From Metallyticus violacea (taxonomy: Eukaryota; Arthropoda; Insecta; Mantodea; Metallyticidae), in the NCBI GenBank assembly GCA_030762175.1, contig CM060834.1:33416501-33480500 (forward strand): a DNA stretch of 64,000 nt. The letters are read 5' to 3'. Of the stretch, positions 1 through 11,577 are shown piece by piece. Numbering within the stretch: the first letter of the stretch is position 1; each line of letters starts with the position of its first letter. The notes under the pieces are model-generated. The model made no database searches, was not told the origin of the DNA, and saw only the letters and a program-made list of their open reading frames with translations. A program made the translations under genes and the position numbers.

Positions 1-485
1 TGCCAGGCGATTGTGGAGAAGTATACATTGGTATGATAGGAAGATCTATTAAAACTGGACTAGTAGAACTAAGCGACATTTACACATTAATCAGCAAGAA
101 AAATCTGCGGTTGCAGAACATACCGTTCAAAATTGCCAAGAAATAAAATTTGGAGGGGGGGGGACCAGAAGTAGTTGCGACAACAGGATATTTGAATCTG
201 GTTAGAACAGAAGTCATACACAGAGCAGCACCCAGTTAATATAAACAAAGACACAGTTTTTCAAATAAGCAAGACTTGGAATCCCTTACGGGTCAACAAA
301 CATCTGCGCCACAAATCTCCCAATACTCCTACTGGCTCCCACTTCTAACGACTCTATACCTCTTTCTCTCCAGATACTTTCAATCCACTGATGGTGCCAA
401 CTGCAGCGTCGGCGAAAGCTCTGAAATATACATTAATTTAAACCAACGACACAGCAAAATAGCCCGGCAAGATAAATTTCAATAA
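1..485 (+). mobile_element. Penelope-like element, 3' end with GIY-YIG endonuclease remnant
   Basis: The first bases translate to a GIY-YIG nuclease motif (GEVYIG followed by GRSIKT, bases 18-60). The match continues through frameshifts: AEHTVQN from base 113, GYLNLVR from base 186, NINKDT near 238 and SKTWNPL at 268-288. This order (GIY-YIG, a basic GRS segment, an AEH motif, then a terminal KTWNPL-like motif) is that of the C-terminal endonuclease of Penelope-like retroelements, which nicks DNA to prime reverse transcription. An in-frame TAA near 147 and at least two frame changes make this copy dead. Bases 290-485 look like 3' untranslated sequence. The reverse-transcriptase part would lie left of the window. 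Confidence 0.7.
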
Positions 486-1397
486 TAACAAGCATCCTGT
501 GAAAGCCTAAGAATATGTACCATTTACTTTATTAGTAGCATATATAGCAGGGAATAATGATGGAACTGAACAATCTTATATTATTATTTAGGCTTTCGGT
601 TACTACTAAATAAACTTATATCTCATTTTATTACCTAAGTCCTACCGAAATATACTAAGATGTTTTTTATTGTTATTAAATAGTTCACTGGTAAGTTTTT
701 ATTGATTATTCAGAGATTAGGTTTTCACAAGAGCTACAAAAAGAATTATAATGTAGAACGATTCGCTTTCTGGCAATTCTCTGGTAAACTTTTGGTTTCT
801 TATTGCGATAGCTTCATCACAAGCAATCCGATGCAGCTTGTCAGAAGGACTGTTTCTGTTTATGTTAGCACATTATGAGTGTAAGGTTATTTCAGATAGC
901 AGTGAAGCACCTTTGCCAACTTCGGTTAAAAAAAAAACTGTCTAGCATCAGACTAAATATTTTGGTAGTGGTTTTAATATTTTTGCTGAAAGTAGTATAT
1001 ATTTCAATATTTTTATCTAGATATATTTATTTTGTGGTTTTTAACATTGCTGTAAAAAAAAAAAAACTAAAATGTTTTTCACTTCTGGTTTCTGCAATGA
1101 ACGAGTGATGCAAACGTAATTTTATGGCATATTCTTGCATTTTTGAGGAATTTGTCATAAATCTCATACTTGTGGAAACAGAAAATATTAGTAAATAGGC
1201 TTAGACTACATTGCTAATACAGAGATAATTAAAGGGATGAAATCAGCAATACCTACTCAATATGACAGGAGCTAATCACAAACGCCACAGCACTTTCTCA
1301 CTCTGTAAGCCATTGTAAAATGCTGTCATCAAAGTATTCATATCCACCAGATTTTAGGGCATTTAGGTCTTATATTTCCTTGATATTGATGAGAACT
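486..1397. other. No gene seen
   Basis: AT-rich DNA with short broken frames and A-rich runs near 929 and 1056. Nothing resembles a coding exon, RNA gene or repeat found elsewhere in the window. Confidence 0.5.
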
Positions 1398-1449
1398 ACC
1401 TCCTGCTCACAAGTCCGCGCCTAAAGGACCTCGACCGCCCATGGCGGTA
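1398..1449 (-). mobile_element. SINE2 fragment, tRNA-like head only
   Basis: The reverse complement matches the tRNA-derived head of the SINE2 at 21115-21394: the shared parts are a GGTCGAGGTC-like A-box stretch after CCGCCATGGGCGG, and a GAGCAGGAGGTA stretch. It is flanked by the direct repeat ATGAGAACT at 1389-1397 and 1450-1458, which looks like a target-site duplication. The body and tail of the SINE are missing. Confidence 0.5.
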
Positions 1450-1639
1450 ATGAGAACTTAAAACAATAACAAGTTTAGGGCTCGGACTAAAACATGAATA
1501 AAGAAGTGTCCAAAAACATTTAGGCTGCAATGTATTTTAGATTTTTTGATAAAATTTTAAATGAAAGAATGTAGCCTAAGTGATATTTTGGTAAGTAAGC
1601 ATAATAAATTATATTTATAAACTTTACTTTTCCTGAAGA

Positions 1640-2230
1640 GTAGGTCATCTGGGTGGGTAAGTCAGGAGCAATCTGTTTTCAGCAGAGTGAAAGTTGGTTG
1701 AATGATTCCAGGAGTGTTCTCGTTGTAACAAAACTGTTCGTATGTCAATATCTTGAACCTCTTATTTTAATCTTAAGGAGCACCTCTACCAGAGGTTTCG
1801 TCTGAGATAGCTTTTTGTATGAATGAGGTCACCGTGTTTTGAAACTTCTGACATCTTGGGAGGTAAAACAGTTTATTTTACTTGCTTTAAGTATAAGCTC
1901 CATATATTCATCTAGAGTGTAAATTCATTCAACTTTTTCAACAGATGCTTTGTAGCCCCAAAGTCTTGCACACGGTGAATACGGACAGGGAAGTTGTGTG
2001 TGATACTGTCACAAACATTGATCAAAAATCTAACAAGTGTATAATTCATATTTTGTCCTGAAGTACCATCACTCTAAACAGTAAACTTTTTTTACCATAT
2101 TGGATAACAAACCAAAATGTACCCACAGTTTACTGCAGAAACTAGCCAAGTATTACTTAACGGTTTCTGACTTTTACACGAAATCCAACATCATACCTGA
2201 CCATTACAGGAGGATGGTGTTTAACTTATT
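1640..2230 (-). pseudogene. Degenerate transposon protein of unassigned class
   Basis: On the minus strand, shifted frames give SGQNMNYTLVRF (about 2025-2060), NFPVRIHRVQDFG (about 1960-2000) and DEYMELILKASK (about 1876-1911), followed by a lysine-rich segment near 1800. The order of these pieces recalls an insect repeat protein usually annotated as uncharacterised, which has an SDGCxGQN-like motif, an HxF..DRDFG motif and a YxELI segment, and which I take to be a DNA-transposon protein. Stops and frameshifts interrupt every block. The family call is from memory of conserved motifs; the catalytic class is not determined. Confidence 0.35.
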
Positions 2231-2984
2231 TGTGTACTAAATTGTGTGTATACCCTCATAGAAATATATTCCACCACTGACTCATTTTTTTCTTATTTTG
2301 ACGTTTGACTGAATTCAGAAATAAACGATTCAATTACGAAGCTATGCCTTAAAGCTGAAGTAGGTAGAGCTTAAAAAGAGCTGCTGTAAAATGTATAATT
2401 AAAATGGAAGATGCTATATTGAAATGGCAGTAAAAATGAAATATATTGGATAATTTATTTTGTGCTTTTATAAATTTTAAGGATTTTATATCACCATAAC
2501 TTTTTTTACTAAGTCTTCATAGACTATAGCATTAATTTAAATGTCTGCAGGTTTCACTTTCTAACAAAATGTTTTCGTGGTAAGCACCTGTTCATCACAA
2601 TCTTTCAAAAATTCAGAATGTTTCACGCAGGATTCACAGATTTTAAACTTTCATTATAAACTTTTTTAAAGCAGTTCTAGAAGTTAAAGAAAATACATTT
2701 TTTTATAAAGAAGAACAAAATAATGCAATTATAAAATAAAAATAAAACCTCGTGATTATTTTAAAGCACTTTTAAAACCACAAATATCTAACGTCATGTT
2801 ACGAACATTTTTAGCAATTGCTACATATGTTTTCATTATGCGTGCTTATCAGATCATTGACAGTTCAGGACGAAATTTGGAGGCCAACAAGTCCCATCAA
2901 AGTGATAATGCATGATTTCACCGAGAAACTGGAAAGAACAAGATCGTTCTGCACAACTGTTGGCCACTGTTGCCATCCGGTATT
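2231..2984. other. No gene seen
   Basis: AT-rich sequence. A short frame begins near 2818 but shows no recognised domain until the transposase remnant that follows. Confidence 0.45.
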
Positions 2985-3760
2985 ACAAAATACCCCACAG
3001 TCGCTGGAAGTCATCAAGTTCATTAGATACTGAACTGTCAACTGAGTCAGTAAGTTACATGTTAGTACAACGAAACTCGCTTCGCTGTGTGTTCGTTCAA
3101 GGACAACGGCACAGAAATATCATCCGAAATGTACGCGTTGTGCGTGACATAGAAAATTCACCTAAGAAGCACTTACGTTATCTCAGGAAACAAAACACTA
3201 TTATTGCTCGAAATGTTCATGAGCGAAAAGAAACGAAAAAGAAAACTTACGGCACATAAAATAATGCCGATGCAGAAACTGCCGGAACTGTTAAAGCACA
3301 GAGGATTGCTTTAGCCAGTAGATTCAGAATTTCAGAAATTGGCTCGCCATAAACTCTTATGATTTTACATTCAGCAAAACTGGGAATATATAGGTCATAT
3401 CTGGTTTAAGAATATTGGGTTAATTGTATCTGGAATACGATTCATATGTAACAACTGCATGACGTGAAACTGACGCAAGGATATTTTAAGCAAGACGAGG
3501 CGACTTGCCAAGAATCAAACGCGTCAATGAAATCATTCTCCAGTCATGTTGACAACGTCTCCGGATCTTGTCCACGAACCTCTTTTTTGTGGGGCTATAC
3601 AGCCTCGAAACCTGCATCGTCTAGAGAAATCAGGGATAATGACGGTCTGATACTAGAAGACTTTAAGAAACAGTCTAACAATGAACGATGGTCATTTTCA
3701 GCATATGATACATTTTTTTTAAAAGAAATTCAGACAGTTAAATTTCCAGAAATATGGAGC
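2985..3760 (+). pseudogene. Tc1/mariner-like transposase remnant (lineage A)
   Basis: A frame at 2912-3259 carries SPKKHLRYLRKQ, the helix-turn-helix segment common before the catalytic domain of this transposase lineage. A second frame, 3464-3790, carries YFKQDEATCQESNASM, a decayed version of the YFQQDGAT..TxNASM block that holds the second catalytic aspartate; the aspartate itself is kept. The region between them (3260-3460) has stops. An LWGY segment follows near 3590, but the PPRSPDLT block normally before it is scrambled. The enzyme would cut and paste DNA between terminal inverted repeats; this copy cannot. No flanking inverted repeats were found. Confidence 0.5.
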
Positions 3761-3790
3761 CTTCACCAATATTATATATCTAACATTTAG

Positions 3791-4610
3791 AGTATCTATA
3801 TTTAAAATAATGTTTTGAACGAATGAACTCTACAATGTCTTGAATATTATGTATGGTTTACATTCAACACAAATACGTAACTCTGAATTATAATTGATTT
3901 TCACTGAGTTTTGATACTTCTACTTATAGTTTTACCTTCTATCATGGCATGAAATACTATCAGAAAAATGCACTAGTGAAGTATTCATAGAGGTTACGTT
4001 CGTGCTCTCAAGTACAATCTAAATCAGAAGGTTATGATGACATCACCTGCAACGAGATTTACTCAAGTCCAAATGAACATCAAAAGAGTAAAACTATTTT
4101 TAATTCTTTCACATACATGCACGGCAATGTTTATATCCATGAAGCACAGACTTAACTGAGCTTTATCTAAAGCAAGAAAACACAAGAAAGATTAAGACAC
4201 CTGAACATCTACTGGTTGATCTACGTGTTTCTCTTTGATCCTTATTGGAGGCTAACTGCTAACGAAATGCTTAAGATTATCGATCTCTTTTATATTTGTC
4301 GTTTATAATAATGTATTTTCGTGTCTACGTTTCAAACAATATTTATATGCATGTAGATAACAATAAAATACGTTTCATTATAAGAATAATAATAGTAATA
4401 AAAGTGCGTGATCCTACCTGGTTTAAAGTTAGACCACAGGTCTACTTGGAAAGCAGCTATTATGTCTCTCGGCTAAAATTCTTAATTTCTATATATTTTA
4501 AGAAAACGCGGTCATATGTATCCCGTTTTGTCTTAAGGCTCATATTCACTTTTATTTAACTTATGGATTTAGATTCTAAGGGAAACCTTCACAAATAAAT
4601 TATATTATAC
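3791..4610. other. No gene seen
   Basis: AT-rich. A frame at 4296-4559 is low complexity and shows no domain. Confidence 0.45.
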
Positions 4611-5084
4611 AAGTCGGTCTGAAAAGTTCTCGGCTTAGTAACGAAGGAATTTAACTTGAACATTATTTTTATTTTTCAAAATAATTTCCTTCAAAGTCAG
4701 TACATTTATTCGAATGATTCTACAATTTCATTATCTCTTCTATGAAGTGGTTTTCCGGAAGGTCTGTAAATAATTCATACTTCAAATTTTTAAATTTGCC
4801 TATTGTTAAAACATTATTTTTTGCCCTCTATTTCTGCAAATCCATCTTCCCTTAGAAATTTTTTCATATATTCGGTTGAAAAGATGTAATACAATGGCAT
4901 ATGGAGGGGGGTAACAATGTGGGTATAAGTGTATTGTGGTATTGAGTCGGTTTGAATTTAGAAATGACGGTTCGGGACTTGTTCATGAGGAAAAGTAGGG
5001 TAGGGTGCTGCGCATACGCAGTAGGGTAACGCTTGGTGTTTTTTAACTGTTTCTAGTGAGCCGAGAACATGAACGAATCTACTT
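4611..5084 (-). mobile_element. Mariner deletion derivative with terminal inverted repeats
   Basis: The left end (AAGTCGGTCTGAAAAGTTCT then CGGCTTAGTAAC) and the reverse complement of the right end share the core GTTCTCGGCT, so the ends are imperfect inverted repeats of about 30 bp. Just inside the left end, minus-strand sequence at 4640-4765 reads as a mariner transposase C-terminus (pieces such as FRKTTS from the NLPENHF-type motif and CxDLxGDY-like residues). The same block occurs at 35434-35590. The middle of the element is missing, leaving about 475 bp. TA-rich flanks fit a mariner target, but the TA duplication is not exact. Confidence 0.55.
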
Positions 5085-5373
5085 CATAATCAACTTACGA
5101 AGGGTAAATAAATAATTATTTAATTCTGAACATTGTTCATTTTTGCATAGAATATACCTTGGTCCATTATTTCCTTAGCTCTATTTCATTTTTGTTAAGG
5201 ATGAATATGATGCTTGTAGATAAGTGATACAGCTACGCCCCAAGTTCGGCCTAAGGACGTGTAATGAGTGCAGAAAGATATTTATGATGATTACTCGACA
5301 GAGGGCTGCGACATTTTGGTCGTCTGCGTTGGGTTTTTAAAATTTTCCAAAACACCTTCTTTGCCACAGTGTC
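5085..5373. other. No gene seen
   Basis: Short AT-rich stretch with no recognised coding or repeat content. Confidence 0.4.
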
Positions 5374-5535
5374 ATGAGTATTCTGCGATTCACACGGCGT
5401 GCTATCATGAGCAAACCATTAACATTAAAATTTGTGGGAAACTTCGTGGTGCCTCGTACCTCGTGTTGCGCATTTAGTTGTACAACTCGAGGAAAGAAAG
5501 GCGTTACTTTATATCGCATTCAAGGTTTTATTTTA
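5374..5535 (+). pseudogene. Possible THAP-type zinc-finger fragment
   Basis: The frame starting at 5374 contains SCCAFSCTTRGKKGVTLYRI (from base 5461). This resembles the start of a THAP DNA-binding domain: cysteine pair, basic GKKG turn, then a hydrophobic-aromatic-basic strand before the FP/IP position. THAP domains occur in host regulators and in P-element-type transposases. Only the first 25 or so residues of a domain of about 90 are seen, and no downstream C..H zinc ligands were found in frame. A decayed exon or a transposon fragment are both possible, as is a chance match. Confidence 0.25.
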
Positions 5536-5539
5536 CATG

Positions 5540-7725
5540 TAAACTGCATTCAAAATAACTTATGTAATGTAGTAAAATGTTTGTTAACATGGCTACATTG
5601 TATTTAGCACTGATTATTACTAAAAGTATTATACTTACAATATTACTACTGTATTACAGCATACTCTGTGCTTATTCTAGAATACATTTGCCATAGCTTT
5701 CAAAAATTAGATCAATGTATGTAATTTTTTAAGGTGTTTTGACCTTTTTTTACGTAAAAATAATTTGCCACATTCTTGTAGTTCATTTGCAAAGCCACTA
5801 TTGCAGAAAAAATAATTTAAAAAATGCAACATGCTACTGTAAGATAAATGAATGCACGTTCATAATTGGAAGAAAAGAAATAGAAAATGCAGATCTATGG
5901 ATTATGAATAATTTAAATTTTTAGGCATATATAACTTAAGTGTCTTAAGTAGGAATCGCAGTGTAAGTGTAGCACTTCTAACAATAGATAATATTTTAAC
6001 ACCATCTAGTGCTTATGCTCTACTAATGTGAATGAATGAATGAATGAATTTATTTCTTCCAATTTCCCTGCAGATATAATAGTTTTAACATATAATTAGA
6101 ACAAATTTTTTGCAGCATTAACAAACAAGCAAACTCGATAAAATCAAAGTAGATAATATATATTTTTGTATTCTCAATACATGTGAAACGCACTACTATT
6201 AAAATATTTAAATTTCCCACTTAATCACCTTCAATTTATGCAGTTGCAATACTTCCATACCCTATTACAATTAACACCAGTTGAGTATGTAATGTGGATA
6301 TGTATATATAGTAGGTGTATCTTTATTGTTATAACATTTCAAATATTTTATGCATGGCCATACATGCTTTAGTATAATACACAATTAGAAAGAGGAACAG
6401 ACAATAATACAAATAAAACAATAATAAATAAATAAATAAATAAACATTTTTTTTAAAAAAATGGGAAGAATAATATTTAGAGATGTATAAAAGGAAACAA
6501 ATTACATATTATTTAAAATTACACTAGTTACTGCGTTCTAACCAGAAAATAAATTGTTTCTAGCTGCGCGCACTTTGGCTAGGAAAATGCCCATATTCGG
6601 TCAATTAATGTAGTTCGCAAACAGGTCCTAGCGTATCAACCTACCTCTAATTGGCTTTAAAAAGTTTCCGGAAAGAGAGCTTATATATATATTCTTTCAC
6701 TCTTAAATAGTGCCATTATCAACATTGTAGTTTTCATTTGTCTTGTACACCTTCCATGACCATTTTTGTCGCACCTTCCCGGTGTATTTTCCAAGTTATT
6801 TATATTTACATGTAATTTTAAATTTAAAAATCCTGCCTCTTATTTCATTTGGTAAGTTTTCCCATTTTCGTAAAAAGGAACTGTTCCCTCCAAAACTTGG
6901 TTTGTTTACATTCTAAAATACAATGCCAAGTACAATCTGGTGCTTCACACATTCTTCTAATAACGAAACAATATGAGATCAAATGTGTAATTTTCCTGTT
7001 AAATTGCAATGTTTTGTAATCAAGCTGGCTTCTATTTAAATATCCAATATATTTTATATCGCTCTAGAAATTCCTTCCTTGTTATCTGTAAACACTGGTG
7101 CCGGCACAGCTGATCTGATGCCCCCATTGCCCTGCGCCATTGCGTGTCAGATGCGATGCTATTGTTATTGTCATGTTATAACACTGAAATGGGAAAGTGT
7201 GAGGAGGAAAGGAGAGCAGAGGAATGAACGGAAGGAGACTGCGTGGTGACTTTCCGAGAATAAAGCGGAGAATACCAGTTCGGTTCGGACCAACGCGGTA
7301 ACATGGCCTCCCGGCTAGTCACGCCAGTCCTAGGGATAAAACGTTGGAAATTCGTTATATTGCTGTAGTAGCAGTAAAAACTCGGACAGTCAACTCTGGA
7401 GGTTGATGGCATGCTTATTACTTTTTACTAATTCACTTTAATAATGTCACTCATACAGCCATACTTTTAGTGTGAGGGAAGTAAATATTTATGTTATATT
7501 ACAGTTTACAAATGACTCAAAGGAATCAGTGATAGTAGGACTGAATTGTAAGGAGATTTCCAAAATTATACTTTTTTTGTAATGGTTGTTCTTCTCAGTT
7601 TATATGCTTTCCATTCTAAAAATCATTATAATACAATTTTTTATACTACCGTATGGTAATTTAACCAATGCCTACTTAATTTTAGAACTGAAAGTAGCAG
7701 TCTAGCGGCACTGGAATAAAATACT
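5540..7725. other. No gene seen; small AATG repeat and a GC-richer patch
   Basis: AT-rich. A short AATG tandem repeat lies at 6029-6048 and an AAAT repeat near 6427-6444. Bases 7090-7345 are visibly richer in G and C than their surroundings and contain short open frames on both strands with no recognised domain; this may be an old unclassified repeat. Confidence 0.4.
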
Positions 7726-7729
7726 TTGC

Positions 7730-8195
7730 ACACTATTTTAAAAATTACAACTATACAACTATATCGTCTTCACAAGTTCATCTCTGGGATAAGCGGACCC
7801 ATTATTACACCAAACGATATATCTAAATATTCTGCACGAGGAGCTTCCTCTCTTGTGAAAACACTGGACCTTTTTTGCCACATATCCAATAGATTTTCTT
7901 TTCAAGAAGGCGATCAAATTTCTGAACTTCAACACTATGACTCATATATAACGAATACTTTCACTGGAATAAATAGATCATAAAGTTGAAGATTTCATTG
8001 CCTTCGATTTTTCCGAAAAATACGCCCACATATCATTCTCGTTAATTGTCATGACATTTTTCTTTTTGCACCAAGCTGTGAATAAATCACGTTCTCGCTC
8101 ATACCTTTTTTAGATTTCTTAGGCAGCAAATCATTCCTTATGTCGCTGCTTTAACCACCATCTTCAAAATCTTTACCACTTTCGTCAAATTCCAT
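7730..8195 (-). pseudogene. Tyrosine recombinase-like pseudogene (SAM-like core-binding domain)
   Basis: A start codon at 8195-8193 (minus) opens an acidic N-terminus (MEFDESGKDFEDGG). After a stop and a frameshift, the sequence reads YERERDLFTAWCKKKN, then WAYFSEKSKAMKSSTL at about 8025-7975, and after more shifts LIAFLKRKSIGYVAKK. These match, in order, the N-terminal SAM-like core-binding domain of insect tyrosine-recombinase proteins: xWKKEKxI, then LxYFxExSxxxKSSTLWS, then LIxFLKRKSxGYxxKKSKV. The tryptophan after SSTL is replaced by a stop (TGA). The catalytic domain (R..HxxR..Y) is not recognisable beyond FTREEA near 7850. Candidate sources are Crypton-type or DIRS-type transposons, or a dead host-like gene. 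Confidence 0.6.
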
Positions 8196-8199
8196 TATA

Positions 8200-9580
8200 A
8201 TTTTCAATTAAACCTTCATGTCATCGTACTACTAAATGTTTCAATAAAATCAACAATAACTAACAAACCACTAATGCGTAACTTTACAAACATATGAACA
8301 AATACTAACCGATTCGATATTTCTAGTTCTTGTTATTTTTAATTTTACAAATTAAAATAAATTATAGTAAATTAAAAATAAGTTACATTATCATATGATA
8401 ATATAAAATAGTATGCAACGTACTTGTTAAGACGCTAATTGCGGTCCTCACGATAAATTTAGGTTGCAACTAATCGCACTCGGATGTGCAATACGCGCCT
8501 TTTAACACTTATATTACAATATACTATTGTATAATACATTTCAGTTGTGCGACATTTTTAATTTTCGACTTTTTATTATGAATAATATTATAAGATTAAG
8601 GTTATATTATCATGGAATGTACCAAAAGTGTGTAAGTCTTGGTTAGGTTGTAAAGTGTGCAGTTGGGGTTTCATTTTCTCAAAAGCTGCCTTTCCCGTTT
8701 TACAGCAAAAATCCCTAAAAGATCACTAGACATTAAAAAGTTTATATTGCAGCCCTAAACATAACTTTATATTAAATAAAGCATATAAAGAATGTTTTAA
8801 ACCTTACAACAATATTATAATTATATTGTTTAGAGCTAAGGGTATTGGGTACTTTATAGATACAAATATTCATTACAAAATAGCTAATACTTCATCATAT
8901 AGATTAGCTTAAATAATCTCATACTTAACAGTAAATATTCAAAAAAAATTAATATTTCGAAAATAATGTAATAACTAAGCGAAATGTTGCACGAAATAGG
9001 AATTATACAGAGTGTATATAAAGGTTACTTTTTTTAATATAGTGCACCCAACTCACTTGTTTTGTGCTTTCCATAGGCAACACAAGGGAGTGTGAGGATT
9101 GCATATGGAGAATAACCGGAGTCAAAATATCTCCCCCCCCCCCCCGGTTGCGGAAGTGGCATAGCGGAAGTGTGACCGAGCACAATCGGATATGATCATT
9201 ATTGATGCTGCAAACCTATGGGAACACACACAAACACGTTAATCACAAACACATGCAAACAGTTATAAAAGCACACAAGCATTAAAATCACAAAACACAA
9301 GCACTGAAAGTAGGTACACTGTGGGTCCGGTCCAATGAAATGATGCTCTTTTGTGATATATTTGGTGACTCCTAAAGGAGCCGTTTTTGCCGCGATTGTG
9401 GTATGACGCTACAATTAGTTCCTTTCGCAAAATTTTGGGAAATTTCTCACCTGTTTTCAATTTCCTAATATACAAACATATATTCTCCTTTGACTCCAGT
9501 AGTTTCACTCCCACAGTCCCATATGCAACCTCGTGCACCAAGGGATACAAAAAACATAAGGTGAGCCACTATATTCAAAG
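8200..9580. other. No gene seen; C-homopolymer
   Basis: AT-rich up to about 9000, then more mixed sequence. A 13-base C run lies at 9133-9145. Frames at 9263-9550 (minus) and 9387-9626 (plus) have no recognised domain. Confidence 0.4.
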
Positions 9581-9670
9581 GTTACTATGCAACGTTTCCA
9601 TTCATTTTTATGAAATTGTAAATTAAATTTAAATGCACATATATGTGGTATATACTTAAGTATATGTAAT

Positions 9671-9744
9671 TTAATCTTAATTCACGCTGATGACCTGGGA
9701 TATTAAAGAGCGTCCTTAAATAAACAAACATTAATCTTAATTCA
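9671..9744 (+). mobile_element. SINE1 tail-only insertion with 14-bp target-site duplication
   Basis: Bases 9685-9730 match the last 46 bp or so of SINE1 (CGCTGATGACCTGGGATATT, then AAAGAGCGTCC and an AAATAAAC-type tail). They are bracketed by a perfect 14-bp direct repeat, TTAATCTTAATTCA, at 9671-9684 and 9731-9744. This is an extreme 5' truncation by target-primed reverse transcription. It sits in the 3' end of the transposase remnant on the minus strand. Confidence 0.85.
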
Positions 9745-10070
9745 GTATCGTCATCATCCATTTCAAAGCATTGTGTCCAACTTATGAATGCAGCTCGAAA
9801 CAACGTTTGTAAGATGTCGCCTGAAATAGCTGCTCATGATTCTCGAATACGATTCTTCAGGTCCTAGAAATCTCTTTCTTTGATTCTGCATACTCGTGAT
9901 TTGATTACCCACTGAGCACAAAAGTATAAAAATGCCAAATGTGGTGAAATTATAGCCCTATTCGAGGTTAATCTCTGTCTAGCCATCTGTTGGGAAATTG
10001 TCGGTAGAGGTATTCTCTCACACCCAAGCAAAATGAGCGGTGCTCATCTTTTTGAAAGAAAACGGCGACT
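9745..10070 (-). pseudogene. Tc1/mariner-like transposase C-terminus (lineage B)
   Basis: Minus-strand pieces in order are AHFAWV (near 10050), VREYLYRQFPNRWLDRD, a broken block where the PPRSPDLTPxDFxLWG motif should be, YAESK, and FRAAFISWTQCFEMDDDD (9803-9750). The order matches the C-terminal part of insect IS630/Tc1-type transposases: the HDGAPAHF block with the second acid, then FPNRWIGR, then the third acid in the LWG motif, and a final arginine-rich helix. Several stops interrupt it. The reading frame runs into the duplicated SINE1 target (ELRL codons on both sides), so the SINE1 arrived after this copy. Confidence 0.5.
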
Positions 10071-10074
10071 TCAC

Positions 10075-11577
10075 TGCCTTTCGAAATTTTCGAGCAAAAG
10101 CATATCAAACTGCACAATCAGGCACTGCCAATATGCCACTCGTTCCTCTGTAAAGAATCTTTTGCGGCAATGGTCTGAAATAAATAGAGATGGTGTAAGC
10201 AACTCCTTGAAACAAGGTATAAGTATAAAACTGGCGCCAGAAAAGGTGCAAGACGATAGAGGATAGGGTTAGGGTTTGTGGCTGCAATGCAAAATCTGCT
10301 GTTGTTTACACTGGAACGTTAGGCAGAGCTCAGAGTCAATGCACTTCATGGTTGATGCTAAGCCAACTTCGAGTCCATGGTAAAATTATTCTATCACTAC
10401 AGTATTTTTAAACAGATGGCGGAAAGGTTTAAATAAGATAAAAGCGCACGCACACGCACAAATTATATATATATCTGTGTGTGTGGGAGTGGCGCGCATG
10501 CCATAACTATATGCTATTAAATTTGTTGGTCTATGGTAGCAAATATTCGATTGTTTTTAAGATTTTACTGTAGTGAAAAAGCAGGAAATTGGAACTTCTA
10601 GGGTCATTTGGACAGAATTATTTAGGGGAATTCGATTCAGCATTACATTTTGTACCGTAACCTGTGCAACCAAAAAAATTTGCGATGGCAGTGTCAATAT
10701 AATCGTCCACTACCAATCCAATGAATTAAACTTTAATGATATATATATTTCGAATGCTTCCATTCAGCAATAATTGCTTTTAGGTTTTCGTTGAGATACA
10801 CACACCTGATAGTTATATGATTTACAAAATGTAATAATAAATGTTCTTGCTTTGTATTCAATTATACCATTCCTTATTTTGCAGAGTCATCTGAAGGAAA
10901 ATACAGGTAGTAAACCCAATTTCGTAACATACGCACAAAGAATTTGATCTCATTATCCAAGTTGTTTTCCTACTGTACATAAATGGGTTTACGTTTTAAA
11001 GAATCAATTGTTTTGAATCGTTGCCTGAAAACTTTTTTTTCCCAACAGGATAAAAAAACAAGATAGTTGTAAAATGAAAGCACAGCAATTTATTTTTGGC
11101 AATATTACAATTATTAACATTACAATAAAACAGTCTATTTCAAATTCCTGACTAATAAATCCGCTTACATTCTGTACTTTCTTGTACAGTACTACGCTAT
11201 TTTGAAACAATTTATCACCAAAACACAACAATCACATTAAATGTTCAATAGTTTTTGTACTTTTACTCCTTCCAAAATTCAAACAACAATAATACTTGCC
11301 CAGGTTGCCAGGCGACAAAAAATATAAATATAAAAATATGCATCCAGTTTAAAACGTAAGAATTTAAAGGTAGGGGTGAATTTTAAATTTTAAAATGGGA
11401 GTAACTGGGGATGAAGCCATTAAATCTAAATGTAATCAACATTGATTTTAAAGATTTAATATATCCGTTAATCTTAATGAGATCTGTCATATCTAACTTA
11501 GTTACATCGTAATTTTCTCATTCCTGTAATTTGTTGTTACCCTGATTGACTTTTGAACTATACATATACAAAGCTGA
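10075..11577. other. No gene seen
   Basis: Mixed AT-rich DNA. A short TA and GT run lies near 10465-10487. A frame at 10033-10266 is antisense to the transposase remnant and not credible as a gene. Confidence 0.4.
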
